This document shows positions 50,517 through 59,926 of a stretch of 64,000 nt of DNA, in pieces. Each line of letters begins with the position of its first letter. Positions within the stretch are counted from its first letter, which is position 1. The position numbers and the translations under genes are program-made. The DNA comes from Acidobacteriota bacterium. Lineage in GTDB: Bacteria > Acidobacteriota > Blastocatellia > Pyrinomonadales > Pyrinomonadaceae. The notes under the pieces are model-generated. The model had not been told where the DNA came from, ran no database searches, and saw nothing but the letters and a program-made list of their open reading frames with translations. The stretch covers positions 2,366,001 to 2,430,000 of the forward strand of contig CP065003.1 of assembly GCA_016700175.1 (NCBI GenBank), read 5' to 3'.

Positions 50517-53315
50517 ATGGACCGAAAAGACCTCGCCCTTCAGCTTGTTTCAGAGTCTGATCCCTCAGAAACAGACAGGCTGCTCGCGGCCAATTCCGGG
50601 ATCACCGACCTGGCGCTGGCCGGCGAGCTGAAGAACATCTGCTATTCGACCTGGAATTCCGAACCTGCAAAAGCCCGAAGGGCGTCAGCCGCGGCGGACG
50701 CGCTCTCTGAAATGGTCGGCGACCCGGAGATCGAGGCCACGGCGGACTGGATACGGGGTATTTCCGAGCTGACGAAGGGTGAGCTGGAAGCGGCGGTCAA
50801 GAATATCAAGCGATCGAGAGGCGGATTCTCAAGGCTCGGGAACGATTTCGACGCGGCGCAGGCGACCGTCGCGATGCTTATCCCGCTCGCGTTGCTGGGG
50901 CGCTACGACGACGCGATCGAGGCAGGAAAATGGGCACTGGAGATCTTCAAACGGGACGGCGACGAGCTGGCTGCGGGAAAGATAGAGCTCAACCTAAGCA
51001 ACATCGCCTCCCGCCGCGGCGACCATCTCGCTGCGGAGGAGTTTGGGATCTCCGCGCGAACCCGCTTCATCCGAGCCGAAGAGCCCGAGTGGCGGACGCT
51101 CGCTGAGAACGACCTCGCCAACACATATGTCGAGCTGAACAGGTTCAGAAAGGCCGAAAAACAATACCTCAAAGCGCTTGAGTCGGCCCGCGACGAGGGG
51201 ATGTCGGTCACCGAAGCGGAGATCGAGGCGTGCCTCGGAAACCTGGCGACCTTCCGCGGAGTTTATGACGACGCGCTTAGGTATCTCGAGCTCTCGCGAA
51301 GAAAATTCGATGAGCTCGAGATGCCCCACCAGTCCGCTGTCGCGGAACTAGAGATCGCGGAGATCTACCTGACGCTCAATCTTTTCGAGGACGCGTCGTC
51401 GCTACTTTCGTCCGCCGCGGACACGCTTCGCGAACTGAAGCTTCAGGGCGAGGAAGCGCGCGCGAGGACCGACCTGGGAAGGCTTCGAATGATCGAGGGC
51501 GAGTTCGACGCGGCGAGGCGCGAACTGGAAAGGGCCGCCGAACTCTTCGCAAGAGAAGAAAAGAAAGCGGGTTCGGCAGAAGTGCTCCTTATCAGATCGA
51601 TGATCGCGCTCGAAACCGAAGGGCCGGGAGAATCACTCGCGCTTCTGGCGAAGGCGGAGGCACTTCTCGGCGATCCCGGATCTAGGCTCGATCTGGAGCT
51701 CGAATATCTGAAAGGCGAAGCGATGCGCCGGAACGGCGGCAGGGATGCGGAAAAGATTTTACGCAAGGCGAAGGCACGTGCGATGGACGAAGGGATCCCG
51801 AAGATCGCGCTTCTTGCGCTCAACTCGCTCGGCCTTTTGGAATCGGACCGCGGCAACCTGAAGGCGGCGGAGTTCGAGTTCCGTGAAGCGGTAGATCTCA
51901 CCGAGTCGATGCGCGAACCGATCGCCGCGGAAGAGTTCCGAATGGCTTACTTGTCGGACAAACTGACGGCGTACGAGAACCTTGTCCGGATCTACCTAGC
52001 CGAGGGCGAGATCGAAAAAGCCTACCTGATGAACGAGCGCTCGCGGTCGCGGACGCTTGCCGAAGCAGTCGGGCGGAGGCGTTCCGGGGCGAACGGCGGA
52101 GGCGATTCGAAGCTGGAGAAACGGCGCCGCGAACTGCGCGAAGAGCTCAACTGGTATTACAGCCGGTTCAATCGATCGGAAGGGGACGACGGGGTCGCTC
52201 TTCGCGAGAAAGCCCACGAAACGGAGCGCGAACTTGCCGAGGTCTCAAGGCGGATCGACAGCACAAGAGCATCCGAAACAAGCGCGCCTACGGATGAGCT
52301 CTCGGTCGAGTCTATCAAGGCGCTGCTCGGCGAGAGAAGGGCTTTGATCGCGTTTTCCGAATCGGGCGGCTCGCTTTCAGTGTTCACGGTCACATCCGAA
52401 GGGATCGGATTCACTCCTGACGTCGCGGCGGTCGACGACGTAGCCGGCGGTTTGGAAGGCCTGCGGTTCCAGTTCGGCGCGATGCGTTACGGCGCCGACA
52501 AGCTGGCGTCGTTCGCGAAGCAGATCCGGCGGCGGACGGACTCGCATCTGAAAAGTCTTCACGAAATGCTGATCGAGCCTTTGTCAGGAGCGGTCGGAGA
52601 CCGGGATCTCGTGATCGTTCCCTCGGGGTTGCTGAACTACGTGCCTTTCGGAGCGCTGTTCGACGGTTCGGATTATGAGGTGCAGAAGCGTGTGATCTCG
52701 TACTCGCCCGGTGCAGCGGTCTGGCGCGAGGTCCAGCGCACCGTCGAGCGGCCGTACGCCGACGCCCTTTTCATAGGCTTCGCGGACGAGCATATCCCGA
52801 ACGTCACGGACGAGATCGACGCCGTCGCCGGGATGTTCGAAAGTCCGGAACTCCTGACAGGCGATTCGGCGACGTTCGAGAACTACCGCTCCAAGGCTGG
52901 CAAGCACGATCTGCTTCACATCGCCTGCCACGGAAAGTTCCGGCCCGACAATCCTATGTTCTCCAGCCTGCATCTCGCGGACGGCTTTATCACGGTCCGC
53001 GACATTTGCGCGCAGGAATTGAAGGCCGGCCTGGTAACGTTAAGCGCCTGCGAAACAGGGCTCAGCAGCCTCTATCCGGGAAACGAGATCCTTGGGCTCG
53101 CTCGCGGATTCCTGACCGCGGGGGCCTCGAACCTTGTGCTCAGCCTCTGGACCGTGAGCGACGCCGCGACGGTCGATCTGATGAAGGGATTCTACTCGCA
53201 CCTATTGAGCGGCAAGCGGCCCTCGGTGGCCCTGAACGCCGCGCAGAAGGATATGATCAAATCGGGCCGCGGTCCTTATGAGTGGGCGCCCTTTGTAAAC
53301 ATCGGCCGAATCTGA
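50517..53315 (+). CDS. TPR-CHAT caspase-like protease
   Basis: A 932-residue cytoplasmic protein. Residues about 30-500 hold a long series of tetratricopeptide-type helices (GRYDDAIEAGKWALEIF, FRKAEKQYLKALESA, GNLKAAEFEFREAV). A charged coiled segment follows (about 510-590), then a C-terminal CHAT domain with the dyad His805 in HIACHGKF and Cys845 in LSACETG, preceded by IVPSGLLNYVPFGALF and followed by GLARGFLTAGASNLVLSLW. CHAT domains are caspase-clan proteases related to separase. ATG 50517 is preferred over 50475 because the promoter and terminator lie between. Confidence 0.9.
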   Translation: MDRKDLALQLVSESDPSETDRLLAANSGITDLALAGELKNICYSTWNSEPAKARRASAAADALSEMVGDPEIEATADWIRGISELTKGELEAAVKNIKRSRGGFSRLGNDFDAAQATVAMLIPLALLGRYDDAIEAGKWALEIFKRDGDELAAGKIELNLSNIASRRGDHLAAEEFGISARTRFIRAEEPEWRTLAENDLANTYVELNRFRKAEKQYLKALESARDEGMSVTEAEIEACLGNLATFRGVYDDALRYLELSRRKFDELEMPHQSAVAELEIAEIYLTLNLFEDASSLLSSAADTLRELKLQGEEARARTDLGRLRMIEGEFDAARRELERAAELFAREEKKAGSAEVLLIRSMIALETEGPGESLALLAKAEALLGDPGSRLDLELEYLKGEAMRRNGGRDAEKILRKAKARAMDEGIPKIALLALNSLGLLESDRGNLKAAEFEFREAVDLTESMREPIAAEEFRMAYLSDKLTAYENLVRIYLAEGEIEKAYLMNERSRSRTLAEAVGRRRSGANGGGDSKLEKRRRELREELNWYYSRFNRSEGDDGVALREKAHETERELAEVSRRIDSTRASETSAPTDELSVESIKALLGERRALIAFSESGGSLSVFTVTSEGIGFTPDVAAVDDVAGGLEGLRFQFGAMRYGADKLASFAKQIRRRTDSHLKSLHEMLIEPLSGAVGDRDLVIVPSGLLNYVPFGALFDGSDYEVQKRVISYSPGAAVWREVQRTVERPYADALFIGFADEHIPNVTDEIDAVAGMFESPELLTGDSATFENYRSKAGKHDLLHIACHGKFRPDNPMFSSLHLADGFITVRDICAQELKAGLVTLSACETGLSSLYPGNEILGLARGFLTAGASNLVLSLWTVSDAATVDLMKGFYSHLLSGKRPSVALNAAQKDMIKSGRGPYEWAPFVNIGRI

Positions 53316-53398
53316 AAAAATCCTCGTGAATTGTCTTTTCTGCCCGGATCCGGACACTGTACGGTGAGAACGTTCACCCGAGCAGAATGAGGTTTGAG

Positions 53399-54766
53399 AT
53401 GTACCGAATACCGATCTACTTCGCACTGACAGTCCTGATCCTGACATCCGTTTATCCCGCCGGCGCCCAGACCAAAACAAAACCAAAGCCCGAAACAGGC
53501 TCCGTCTGCACCGACTGCGTCCCGAACGAGGTCATCTTCCAGCTCGGGAACCCGGCGGACCTCGCCGCCGTCGCTGCGCAATACGGCCTTAATCCGGCGC
53601 CTCTGGGCCAGGTGGGAACGCCTCCGACGTACCGGATGGCGGTCGATACGGCGAAAACTTCACGAACCGCGGAACAGATCGTGGCTTCGATGGCCGGCGA
53701 TATTCGTATCGCGAAACCCGAGGTCAACCGGATACTCTCGACCGTCGAGCGGCAGGGGCTTCCCTGGACGCTCGGGCGTTCGTGGGCGATCGGGCGCTCG
53801 TGGGCGATCGGCAGCAGTTCGAAAGCTTACGCAAAACAGTGGTTCGAGGAGAAGATACGGCTTCGCCAGGCCCTCGAGATCTCGAGAGGCGCGGGAGTGA
53901 CGGTTGCAGTTCTTGATACCGGTATCGACCTGAATCACGACGCGTTCGCCGGCCGGCTCGTGCCCGGATTCGATTTCGTCGATAACGACAGCGATCCTTC
54001 GGAGGTCGGAACGTATTACACGAACCCGGTTTACGGGCACGGCACACACGTGGCGGGGATCGTCGCGCTGACGGCGCCGGAAGCGAAGATCATGCCGATC
54101 AGGATCTTGGACGAGGACGGAGTCGGTGACCTGTGGCGCGTGACGGCAGCGATCATATGGGCGGCGCAAAACGGCGCCGATATCGTTAACGTAAGCTTCG
54201 GATACCCGGAGAATCCGGAACTACTCGAGGACCTGATCGACGCCTGCGACGACGGTGTGACGATCGACGGCAAGATCTTTAGCGAACTGGGCGAGAACAG
54301 GCTGATGGTGGCGTCGGCTGCCGGGAACGGCGGAAACGCAGAACGGATATACCCGGCGGGCAACCGGATCGATCCGCAGATCGGCGTCGGCTCGAGCAAC
54401 CGGTACGACAAGCTCTCGGTGTTCTCGACGATGTCGATGGAAGGAAGCGGGAACGACCGCTTCATACGCCTCGTGGCTCCCGGCGAGGGGATCGTCAGCG
54501 CGATTCCGGGAAACCGTTACGCAACCTGGAGCGGAACATCGATGGCGGCTCCGGTCGCGGCGGGCGTGGCGGCGCTGATCAAATCGAACGAGCCGCTGCT
54601 CGGGCCCCACCAGATCGTAGACCGACTGGAAGACACCGGGATCGCCTGGGAGTGTTTTCACACCGCAAGAGGTTACGAGATCGACACTTCGCGGATCGAC
54701 GCTTTCTGCGCCCTGACGAACAACCAGAACTGCGGGTCCGATCCCTCAGCGTGCCAGAAGCAGTGA
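53399..54766 (+). CDS. Subtilisin-like serine peptidase (S8), exported
   Basis: A 455-residue peptidase with signal peptide (YFALTVLILTSVYPAGAQ), a pro-region of about 100 residues containing CTDC, and an S8 domain with D173 in AVLDTGID, H214 in GHGTHVAG and S381 in SGTSMAAP. Between pro-region and catalytic domain lies a duplicated GRSWAIGRSWAIG. Four cysteines near the C-terminus may form disulfides. GAGG favours ATG 53399 over 53387. It follows the CHAT gene by 83 bp on the same strand. Confidence 0.9.
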   Translation: MYRIPIYFALTVLILTSVYPAGAQTKTKPKPETGSVCTDCVPNEVIFQLGNPADLAAVAAQYGLNPAPLGQVGTPPTYRMAVDTAKTSRTAEQIVASMAGDIRIAKPEVNRILSTVERQGLPWTLGRSWAIGRSWAIGSSSKAYAKQWFEEKIRLRQALEISRGAGVTVAVLDTGIDLNHDAFAGRLVPGFDFVDNDSDPSEVGTYYTNPVYGHGTHVAGIVALTAPEAKIMPIRILDEDGVGDLWRVTAAIIWAAQNGADIVNVSFGYPENPELLEDLIDACDDGVTIDGKIFSELGENRLMVASAAGNGGNAERIYPAGNRIDPQIGVGSSNRYDKLSVFSTMSMEGSGNDRFIRLVAPGEGIVSAIPGNRYATWSGTSMAAPVAAGVAALIKSNEPLLGPHQIVDRLEDTGIAWECFHTARGYEIDTSRIDAFCALTNNQNCGSDPSACQKQ

Positions 54767-55169
54767 GGGGATGTAGGGGCGGGCTTGTCCCCGCCCGAGT
54801 GAGCCGCGATCATTGACCAATGCTCATTGACCATTGACCAATGAAGAGCCGCGAGGCGGCACCGGAAGTTAGCCCGCCAACGTGTCCGAAGCCCGACCGT
54901 CAGGGAGGGCTACTGTCAGCAATTCCAAGTTAAGAGTCTTAGGTTACAAGGGCATGTCCGAAGCCCAACCCTCAGGGAGTGCTGCCCGGCGCACCCTATA
55001 CCGAACATTCTCAACGGGAATTCCTACCTCTCTATCCCCCACCCGATAAAAACTCCTACACCCCTGTCTTTTTTCCGTCCTTCCCCGCACTGTGCGCATA
55101 ACAGGCCGGGAACGGGTTCCCGAACAAGCCGGAGAGAAGGAATCCAGATCCAAGGAAGGTAAAAGGAAA
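54767..55169. repeat. Repeat-bearing gap
   Basis: A GGGGCGGGC...GCCCG palindrome (54776-54800), then ATTGACCAATG / CATTGACCATTGACCAATG units with 7-bp step (54812-54843), then two copies of GTCCGAAGCCC-ACC-TCAGGGAG (54882-54908 and 54955-54982). The remainder up to 55169 shows nothing recognisable; a longer frame upstream of 55170 lacks a start signal. Confidence 0.6.
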
Positions 55170-57371
55170 ATGAGAATAAGAGGCAGGAAAATTACAGTCA
55201 GGCTGGCCCTGAACACATTTGTCATTACAGCGGCGCTCGCGCTTCTTTCGGTTCTTCCGATCGCGATGGCGGCCGACGCTTATTTTGAAGAGATGGGCGG
55301 CGGAGTCCCGATCCTTGTCAGGACGGCGAACCTCGTTTCCCCGACAGGTTCCGTCAACCCGCACGGTCACGCCGAATACGAACTTTATTCCAACGGCAAC
55401 CGCGAGATCGAGGTCGAGGCAGAAGACATAAATGCGCCGAATGGAACAATTTATACGATGTTCGTGGACGGAAGCCAGATCGGCCAGGCAAGCCTGTTCG
55501 ACCAGAGGGTAAGGCTCAAGCTTAAGACCGAGGATGGCCAGTCCGTTCCGGTTACAAACGACGGGTCCAGGGTAGAAGTAAGAAGAGGATCCACCCTCGT
55601 GGTATCCGGCGTATTCGGCGGCGGCGGACCGAATCCCAGCCCGTCACCGACGTCATCCCCAACCGCATCACCTTCAGCGAGCCCGACTTCGTCCCCCACC
55701 GCAAGTCCGACCGCTTCGCCGACCGCATCGCCATCTCCGACCGCTTCTCCGTCGCCGACCGGATCTCCGTCCCCGTCTCCGACTGGCTCGCCGGGAGAAA
55801 GCGAGATCTACGCGGCACTTAACGGCCCGACGATCAACGGCGTACTTCCGAGAGGCTACGCGGCGTATGAGATCCACAGCAGCCGCACGGAGATCGAAGC
55901 ACGTATCAGGCAGATCAATCTTCCTTCGGGAAGCCAGTTCCAGGTGTCCATCGAGGGCCAGCCGATCGGGAACATGTTCCTTGACAGCGACGGCGAATCG
56001 CGGCTTAGGCTCAGGTCCGACGATGGCGACTTCGTCCCCGTCGTGACCCCCGGCGACGTGATCGAGATCGCTCACAACGGAAATGTGATCTTGTCCGGGT
56101 CGTTTTCCGGCACGAGCTCGACACCCAGTCCTAGTCCCAGCCCGAGTCCGGGCGGTTCGCCGAGTCCGAGCCCGAGCCCTTCACCCGGCTTCGCACGGTA
56201 CTTTGAATCGCACCCAAGCGGAAGCGGATTCAATCCTCCTGTCGCAACATCCGGCCGTGCCGAAGTGAAGGTGAACCTCAACGAGGCCGGTACTCAGGCC
56301 ACCTTTTCCGGCGAGTTCCACGATCTGACGAGCTCGCAGATATCGGCCACGGTCTATGCGGACCTTGGCGACGCCGTAACGGTCTTCACCTTCGCACCGC
56401 TCGGCGAGACGAACGGAAACCTGGTAACGCAGACAGTCTCGGTGACTCCGGCCCAGGTCGATCAGCTCCGCGCGGGGCTCTGGTTTGCGAAGATAGCGAC
56501 GCAGAACAATCCGAACGGCGAGCTCTTGGGCAGGCTGACACAGCATTCGAGCAGCGCCGATTTCGACGGCGACGGAAGCAATGACATCGCGGTATTCCGA
56601 CCCAGCGGAGCGACCTGGTTCTCGATGAACAGCCAGGGATTCTCGGCAAGCGTGTTCGGAACCTCGACCGACCAGCCCGTCTCCGCGGACTACGACGGCG
56701 ACGGCAAGACGGACAAGGCGGTGGTGCGAGACTACGGAGGCAGTGCGGTATGGATAATCAACCGCAGTTCCGACGGCGGTGAGACTGCAGTCGCGTTCGG
56801 TTACTCGACGGACATCCCCGTGAGAGGTGATTTCGACGGCGACGGCCTTAACGACATCGCGGTCTTCCGACCTTCGAACGGCGTCTGGTACGTGAAAAAG
56901 AGCAACAATTCAGGCCTGATCGTCGTGCAGTTCGGAGTATTCGGGGACTACCCGGTCGCGAGTGACTTCGACGGAGACGGCAAGGCCGATATCGCGGTCT
57001 ACAGACCTTCGAACGGAGTCTGGTATCGGCTCGAAAGCTCTACCGGCGGGTTCAAGGCTCTGCAATGGGGCGTGGCGGAAGACAAGCCGGTACGCGGCGA
57101 CTTCGACGGTGACGGCAGGGACGACCATGCAGTGTTCAGGCCCTCGAACGGCGTCTGGTACATCTATCAGAGCAGCAACGGACAATATATGATCCGCCAG
57201 TTCGGTATCGCCGAGGACATCCCGGTCGCGGGGCACTACGACGGGGACGACAAGACGGATATCGCGGTGTTCCGGCCTTCGAACGGGCTCTGGTACATCT
57301 GGAGAAGCTCTGATTCGACGCTCGATGTCAGGCAGTTCGGGGTCCAGGGAGACATCCCGATCATCCGCTGA
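55170..57371 (+). CDS. Exported CHRD / FG-GAP (VCBS-like) repeat protein with Ser-Pro linkers
   Basis: A 733-residue surface or secreted protein. Signal peptide to about residue 35 (LLSVLPIAMA). Two related beta domains (YFEEMGGGVPILVRTANL..., then IYAALNGPTINGVLP...) are separated by a linker of about 45 residues made of Thr/Ala-Ser-Pro steps; a second linker of SPSPSP steps leads to a CHRD domain (about residues 345-460) and then to six or seven FG-GAP-type repeats each containing DFDGDG and AVFRPSNGVWY. The calcium-type DxDxDG loops suggest adhesion or a beta-propeller. AAGGA precedes ATG 55170. Confidence 0.85.
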   Translation: MRIRGRKITVRLALNTFVITAALALLSVLPIAMAADAYFEEMGGGVPILVRTANLVSPTGSVNPHGHAEYELYSNGNREIEVEAEDINAPNGTIYTMFVDGSQIGQASLFDQRVRLKLKTEDGQSVPVTNDGSRVEVRRGSTLVVSGVFGGGGPNPSPSPTSSPTASPSASPTSSPTASPTASPTASPSPTASPSPTGSPSPSPTGSPGESEIYAALNGPTINGVLPRGYAAYEIHSSRTEIEARIRQINLPSGSQFQVSIEGQPIGNMFLDSDGESRLRLRSDDGDFVPVVTPGDVIEIAHNGNVILSGSFSGTSSTPSPSPSPSPGGSPSPSPSPSPGFARYFESHPSGSGFNPPVATSGRAEVKVNLNEAGTQATFSGEFHDLTSSQISATVYADLGDAVTVFTFAPLGETNGNLVTQTVSVTPAQVDQLRAGLWFAKIATQNNPNGELLGRLTQHSSSADFDGDGSNDIAVFRPSGATWFSMNSQGFSASVFGTSTDQPVSADYDGDGKTDKAVVRDYGGSAVWIINRSSDGGETAVAFGYSTDIPVRGDFDGDGLNDIAVFRPSNGVWYVKKSNNSGLIVVQFGVFGDYPVASDFDGDGKADIAVYRPSNGVWYRLESSTGGFKALQWGVAEDKPVRGDFDGDGRDDHAVFRPSNGVWYIYQSSNGQYMIRQFGIAEDIPVAGHYDGDDKTDIAVFRPSNGLWYIWRSSDSTLDVRQFGVQGDIPIIR

Positions 57372-57477
57372 CGCATATACAGCAGTTAACGCCGGTCCTT
57401 TGGGGCCGGCAAGGAACCTCCGGCGCGCCAGCTTTACCGATTGCGCCAGCAACTGACGAGCTTTTGCACCGGAGCAT

Positions 57478-57518
57478 GATCCCGGCCGCTCTACCCTTCT
57501 CGGCGGCCGGGATCTTTT
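57478..57518 (+). terminator. Rho-independent terminator after the FG-GAP gene
   Basis: GATCCCGGCCG (57478-57488) pairs perfectly with CGGCCGGGATC (57504-57514), loop of 15 bases, followed by TTTT. It lies about 105 bp after the stop of the FG-GAP gene. Confidence 0.9.
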
Positions 57519-58080
57519 CATTGACCATTGATCATTGGCCAATGACCAATGAAGAGTGCCTTGCACCCCGGACTGCGCCTTCGGCTTGTCCGGGGCTACC
57601 ATCCGTCACTCCTTCGGAGTGAATCGACTTTCCCGTCTCCCGTCTCCTGTCTCCCGTCTCCCGTCTCCTGTTTCCCATCTCCTGACAAGCCGCCGCTACG
57701 CGGCTCGATGATCAGGGGGCCTCTGTACCGTGGGTGGCGCCCTTCGGGCTTACCCACGGCTAAACTCAAGTCGTCGCTACGCGACTAAGCGGTCTTCTGT
57801 CTCCCGTCTTCTGTCTCCCGTCTCCCGTCTTCTGTCTCCCGTCTCCCGCCTCCTGTCTTCTGACAGGCCGCCGCTAAAGCGGCTAAGAGGGATGGTGCGT
57901 GCCTTGCACCCCGGACTGCGCCTTCGGCTTGTCCGGGGCTACCATCCGTCACTCCTTCGGAGTGAATCGACTTTCCCGTCTCCCGTCTCCTGTCTCCTGT
58001 CTCCCGTCTCCTGTCTCCCGTCTCCTATCTCCTGTCTCCCGTCTCCTGTCTCCCGTCTCCGGGCTCCTGTCTCCTCCTTC
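57519..58080. repeat. Large mosaic of heptad arrays and repeats D and E
   Basis: CATTGACCATTGATCATTGG heptads (57518-57552); repeat D inverted (57557-57630); CCGTCTC/CTGTCTC array (57632-57672); a GCCGCCGCTACGCGGC palindrome; repeat E (57728-57790); a second CTGTCTC/CCGTCTC array (57794-57862); GCCGCCGCTAAAGCGGC; repeat D again (57900-57972); and a third array of about 14 units (57974-58073). It has no spacers of CRISPR size. The region up to 58149 then leads into the POT gene. Confidence 0.8.
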
Positions 58081-58149
58081 CACAAAACCCGCATTTCTGC
58101 TATATTCTGCGAAAATCTCCTCCGGCTACAGGCTTAAATCCAGCAACAT

Positions 58150-59712
58150 ATGAGCGCTATCCATGACTCGGCGGCGAAAGTGGAGCTGAAAGGCTTCTTC
58201 GGGCATCCGCGCGGACTTTCCACGCTTTTCTTCACGGAAATGTGGGAAAGGTTCAGCTACTACGGGATGCGGGCGATCCTGATCCTCTATATGACCGCCG
58301 CGGTGGCGAACGGCGGACTCGGATGGGATCCTTCATTCGCGGGACCCATTTTCGGCCTTTACGCTTCGTCGGTCTACTTCCTGCCACTGATCGGCGGATG
58401 GATCGCCGACCGGTTCATAGGCGCTTACCGTGCCACTTTCATCGGCGGCGTGATCATAATGCTCGGGCATTTTTCGCTCGCCGTCCCGACGACCACCTTC
58501 TTCTATCTCGGCCTGATCCTGGTAGCAGTAGGGACCGGGTTCCTGAAGTCGAACATCAGCGCGATGGTCGGCGACCTGTACACAAAGGAGGACGAACGGC
58601 GCGACGCGGGATTCTCGATCTTCTATATGGGGATCAACATCGGAGCACTTGTCGCTCCCTTCGTCTGCGGATTCCTCGCACAGGCTCCAGCTTTCCGGAG
58701 CATCCTGACCAGCTGGGGACTTGACCCGAACAGCAGCTGGCACTGGGGATTCGCCGCGGCGGGTGTGGGCATGGGCCTGGGACTCATCCAGTACATCGTC
58801 GGAAAGCGGCATCTCGAAAGAGTAGGTGAGCCTCCGGATAAACAAGCGAGGGACGAAGCAGGCAATCTCGCGAACGAGATGAGCCGTGCCTACATTGTTC
58901 AGATAGTTGGAGTTACTGTCGCGGCCGTAGTTATAGTGGCCGGTTCCGCGTACGTGTACGGAACCGATTTCGCACTTAGCTACGTACTAATGCCCGTCGT
59001 CCTTGTCGCCGGACTGCTGGGCGTTCTCCTTACCGGAATGCAGGACAAGCTGACGGTCGCCGACTGGAAGCGCCTCGGCGTCATCACTGTACTGTTCGCA
59101 TTCTCGACCATCTTCTGGATGGGCTTCGAACAGGCGGCCACCAGCCTGAATCTCTTCGCTGAGAAACTGACCGAGAAGACCCTCTTCGGCTGGGAGTTTG
59201 AAGCGAGCTATCTTCAGGCTGCCAATCCGTTCCTGATCATCCTTCTCGCGCCCGTGTTTGCCTGGCTCTGGGTCTTCCTGGGCAAGCGCCAGCCGACCGA
59301 CGCCGTCAAGTTCGCGTTCGGGCTCTTCTTCGCGGGTCTCGGCTTCGTCGTCATCGCCTACGCCGCGTCTTTCACCGACGCCGGCCCGGTCACCTTCTGG
59401 TGGCTGATCCTCGTTTACCTTTTCCACACAATCGGCGAGCTCTGCCTCAGCCCTGTGGGGCTTAGCTCGATGACCAAGCTGGCTCCCGGAAGAATGGTGT
59501 CGCTGATGCTCGGGGTCTGGTTCCTTTCGATCTCGATGGGAAATTACTTCGCGGGAATGATCGCCGGAGAATTCGAAAAGAAAGCATCGGTGCTGACCGG
59601 GATCTTCACTAACGTCGCAACCATATTGATCGTTGCCGCGGTCGTGCTCTTCGCGATCTCGCCTCTGGTCAAGAAGCTGTACCTGCGTTCGAGTGAAGAC
59701 GTCGGACAATGA
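58150..59712 (+). CDS. POT/PTR-family proton-dependent oligopeptide transporter (copy 1)
   Basis: A 520-residue major-facilitator protein with about 14 hydrophobic helices. The first helix carries EMWERFSYYG, the proton-coupling ExxER motif of the POT family, and FYMGINIGALVAPFVCGFL in helix 5 is the second signature. The substrate should be di- or tripeptides with H+. The C-terminal part keeps FHTIGELCLSPVGLSS. Its TGA stop is followed at once by TCAATGG-type heptads. A related gene follows downstream. Confidence 0.93.
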   Translation: MSAIHDSAAKVELKGFFGHPRGLSTLFFTEMWERFSYYGMRAILILYMTAAVANGGLGWDPSFAGPIFGLYASSVYFLPLIGGWIADRFIGAYRATFIGGVIIMLGHFSLAVPTTTFFYLGLILVAVGTGFLKSNISAMVGDLYTKEDERRDAGFSIFYMGINIGALVAPFVCGFLAQAPAFRSILTSWGLDPNSSWHWGFAAAGVGMGLGLIQYIVGKRHLERVGEPPDKQARDEAGNLANEMSRAYIVQIVGVTVAAVVIVAGSAYVYGTDFALSYVLMPVVLVAGLLGVLLTGMQDKLTVADWKRLGVITVLFAFSTIFWMGFEQAATSLNLFAEKLTEKTLFGWEFEASYLQAANPFLIILLAPVFAWLWVFLGKRQPTDAVKFAFGLFFAGLGFVVIAYAASFTDAGPVTFWWLILVYLFHTIGELCLSPVGLSSMTKLAPGRMVSLMLGVWFLSISMGNYFAGMIAGEFEKKASVLTGIFTNVATILIVAAVVLFAISPLVKKLYLRSSEDVGQ

Positions 59713-59926
59713 TCAATGGGCAATGCTCATCGATCATTGGTCAATGGTCAATGGTCAATGGTCAATGGTCAATGGTCAATGGTCAATAAACGATGATACC
59801 TCGTCCTTGTACCCTGATTCCTGGTATTTGCGACCTGATACCCCACGCATTTTCGACGCCTTGAACTTTGAACTTTGAAACTTGAACCCTGAACATTGAA
59901 CTTTGGACTTTGAACCCGTTACCCCT
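59709..59926 (+). repeat. TCAATGG and GAACTTT heptad arrays
   Basis: From the POT stop codon: ATGATCAATGGGCAATGCTC, then seven exact or near-exact TCAATGG units (59738-59788). After a spacer come GAACTTT-type units (59867-59912). Both have 7-bp steps. The second array ends 15 bp before ATG 59927, so it occupies the leader of the next gene, which lacks a normal ribosome site. Confidence 0.82.

Noticed and set aside
57600..58075. Possible CRISPR array suggested by repeated CTGTCTC units
   Set aside because: The units are 7 bp in direct contact without unique spacers and no cas genes are present; it is a tandem array.
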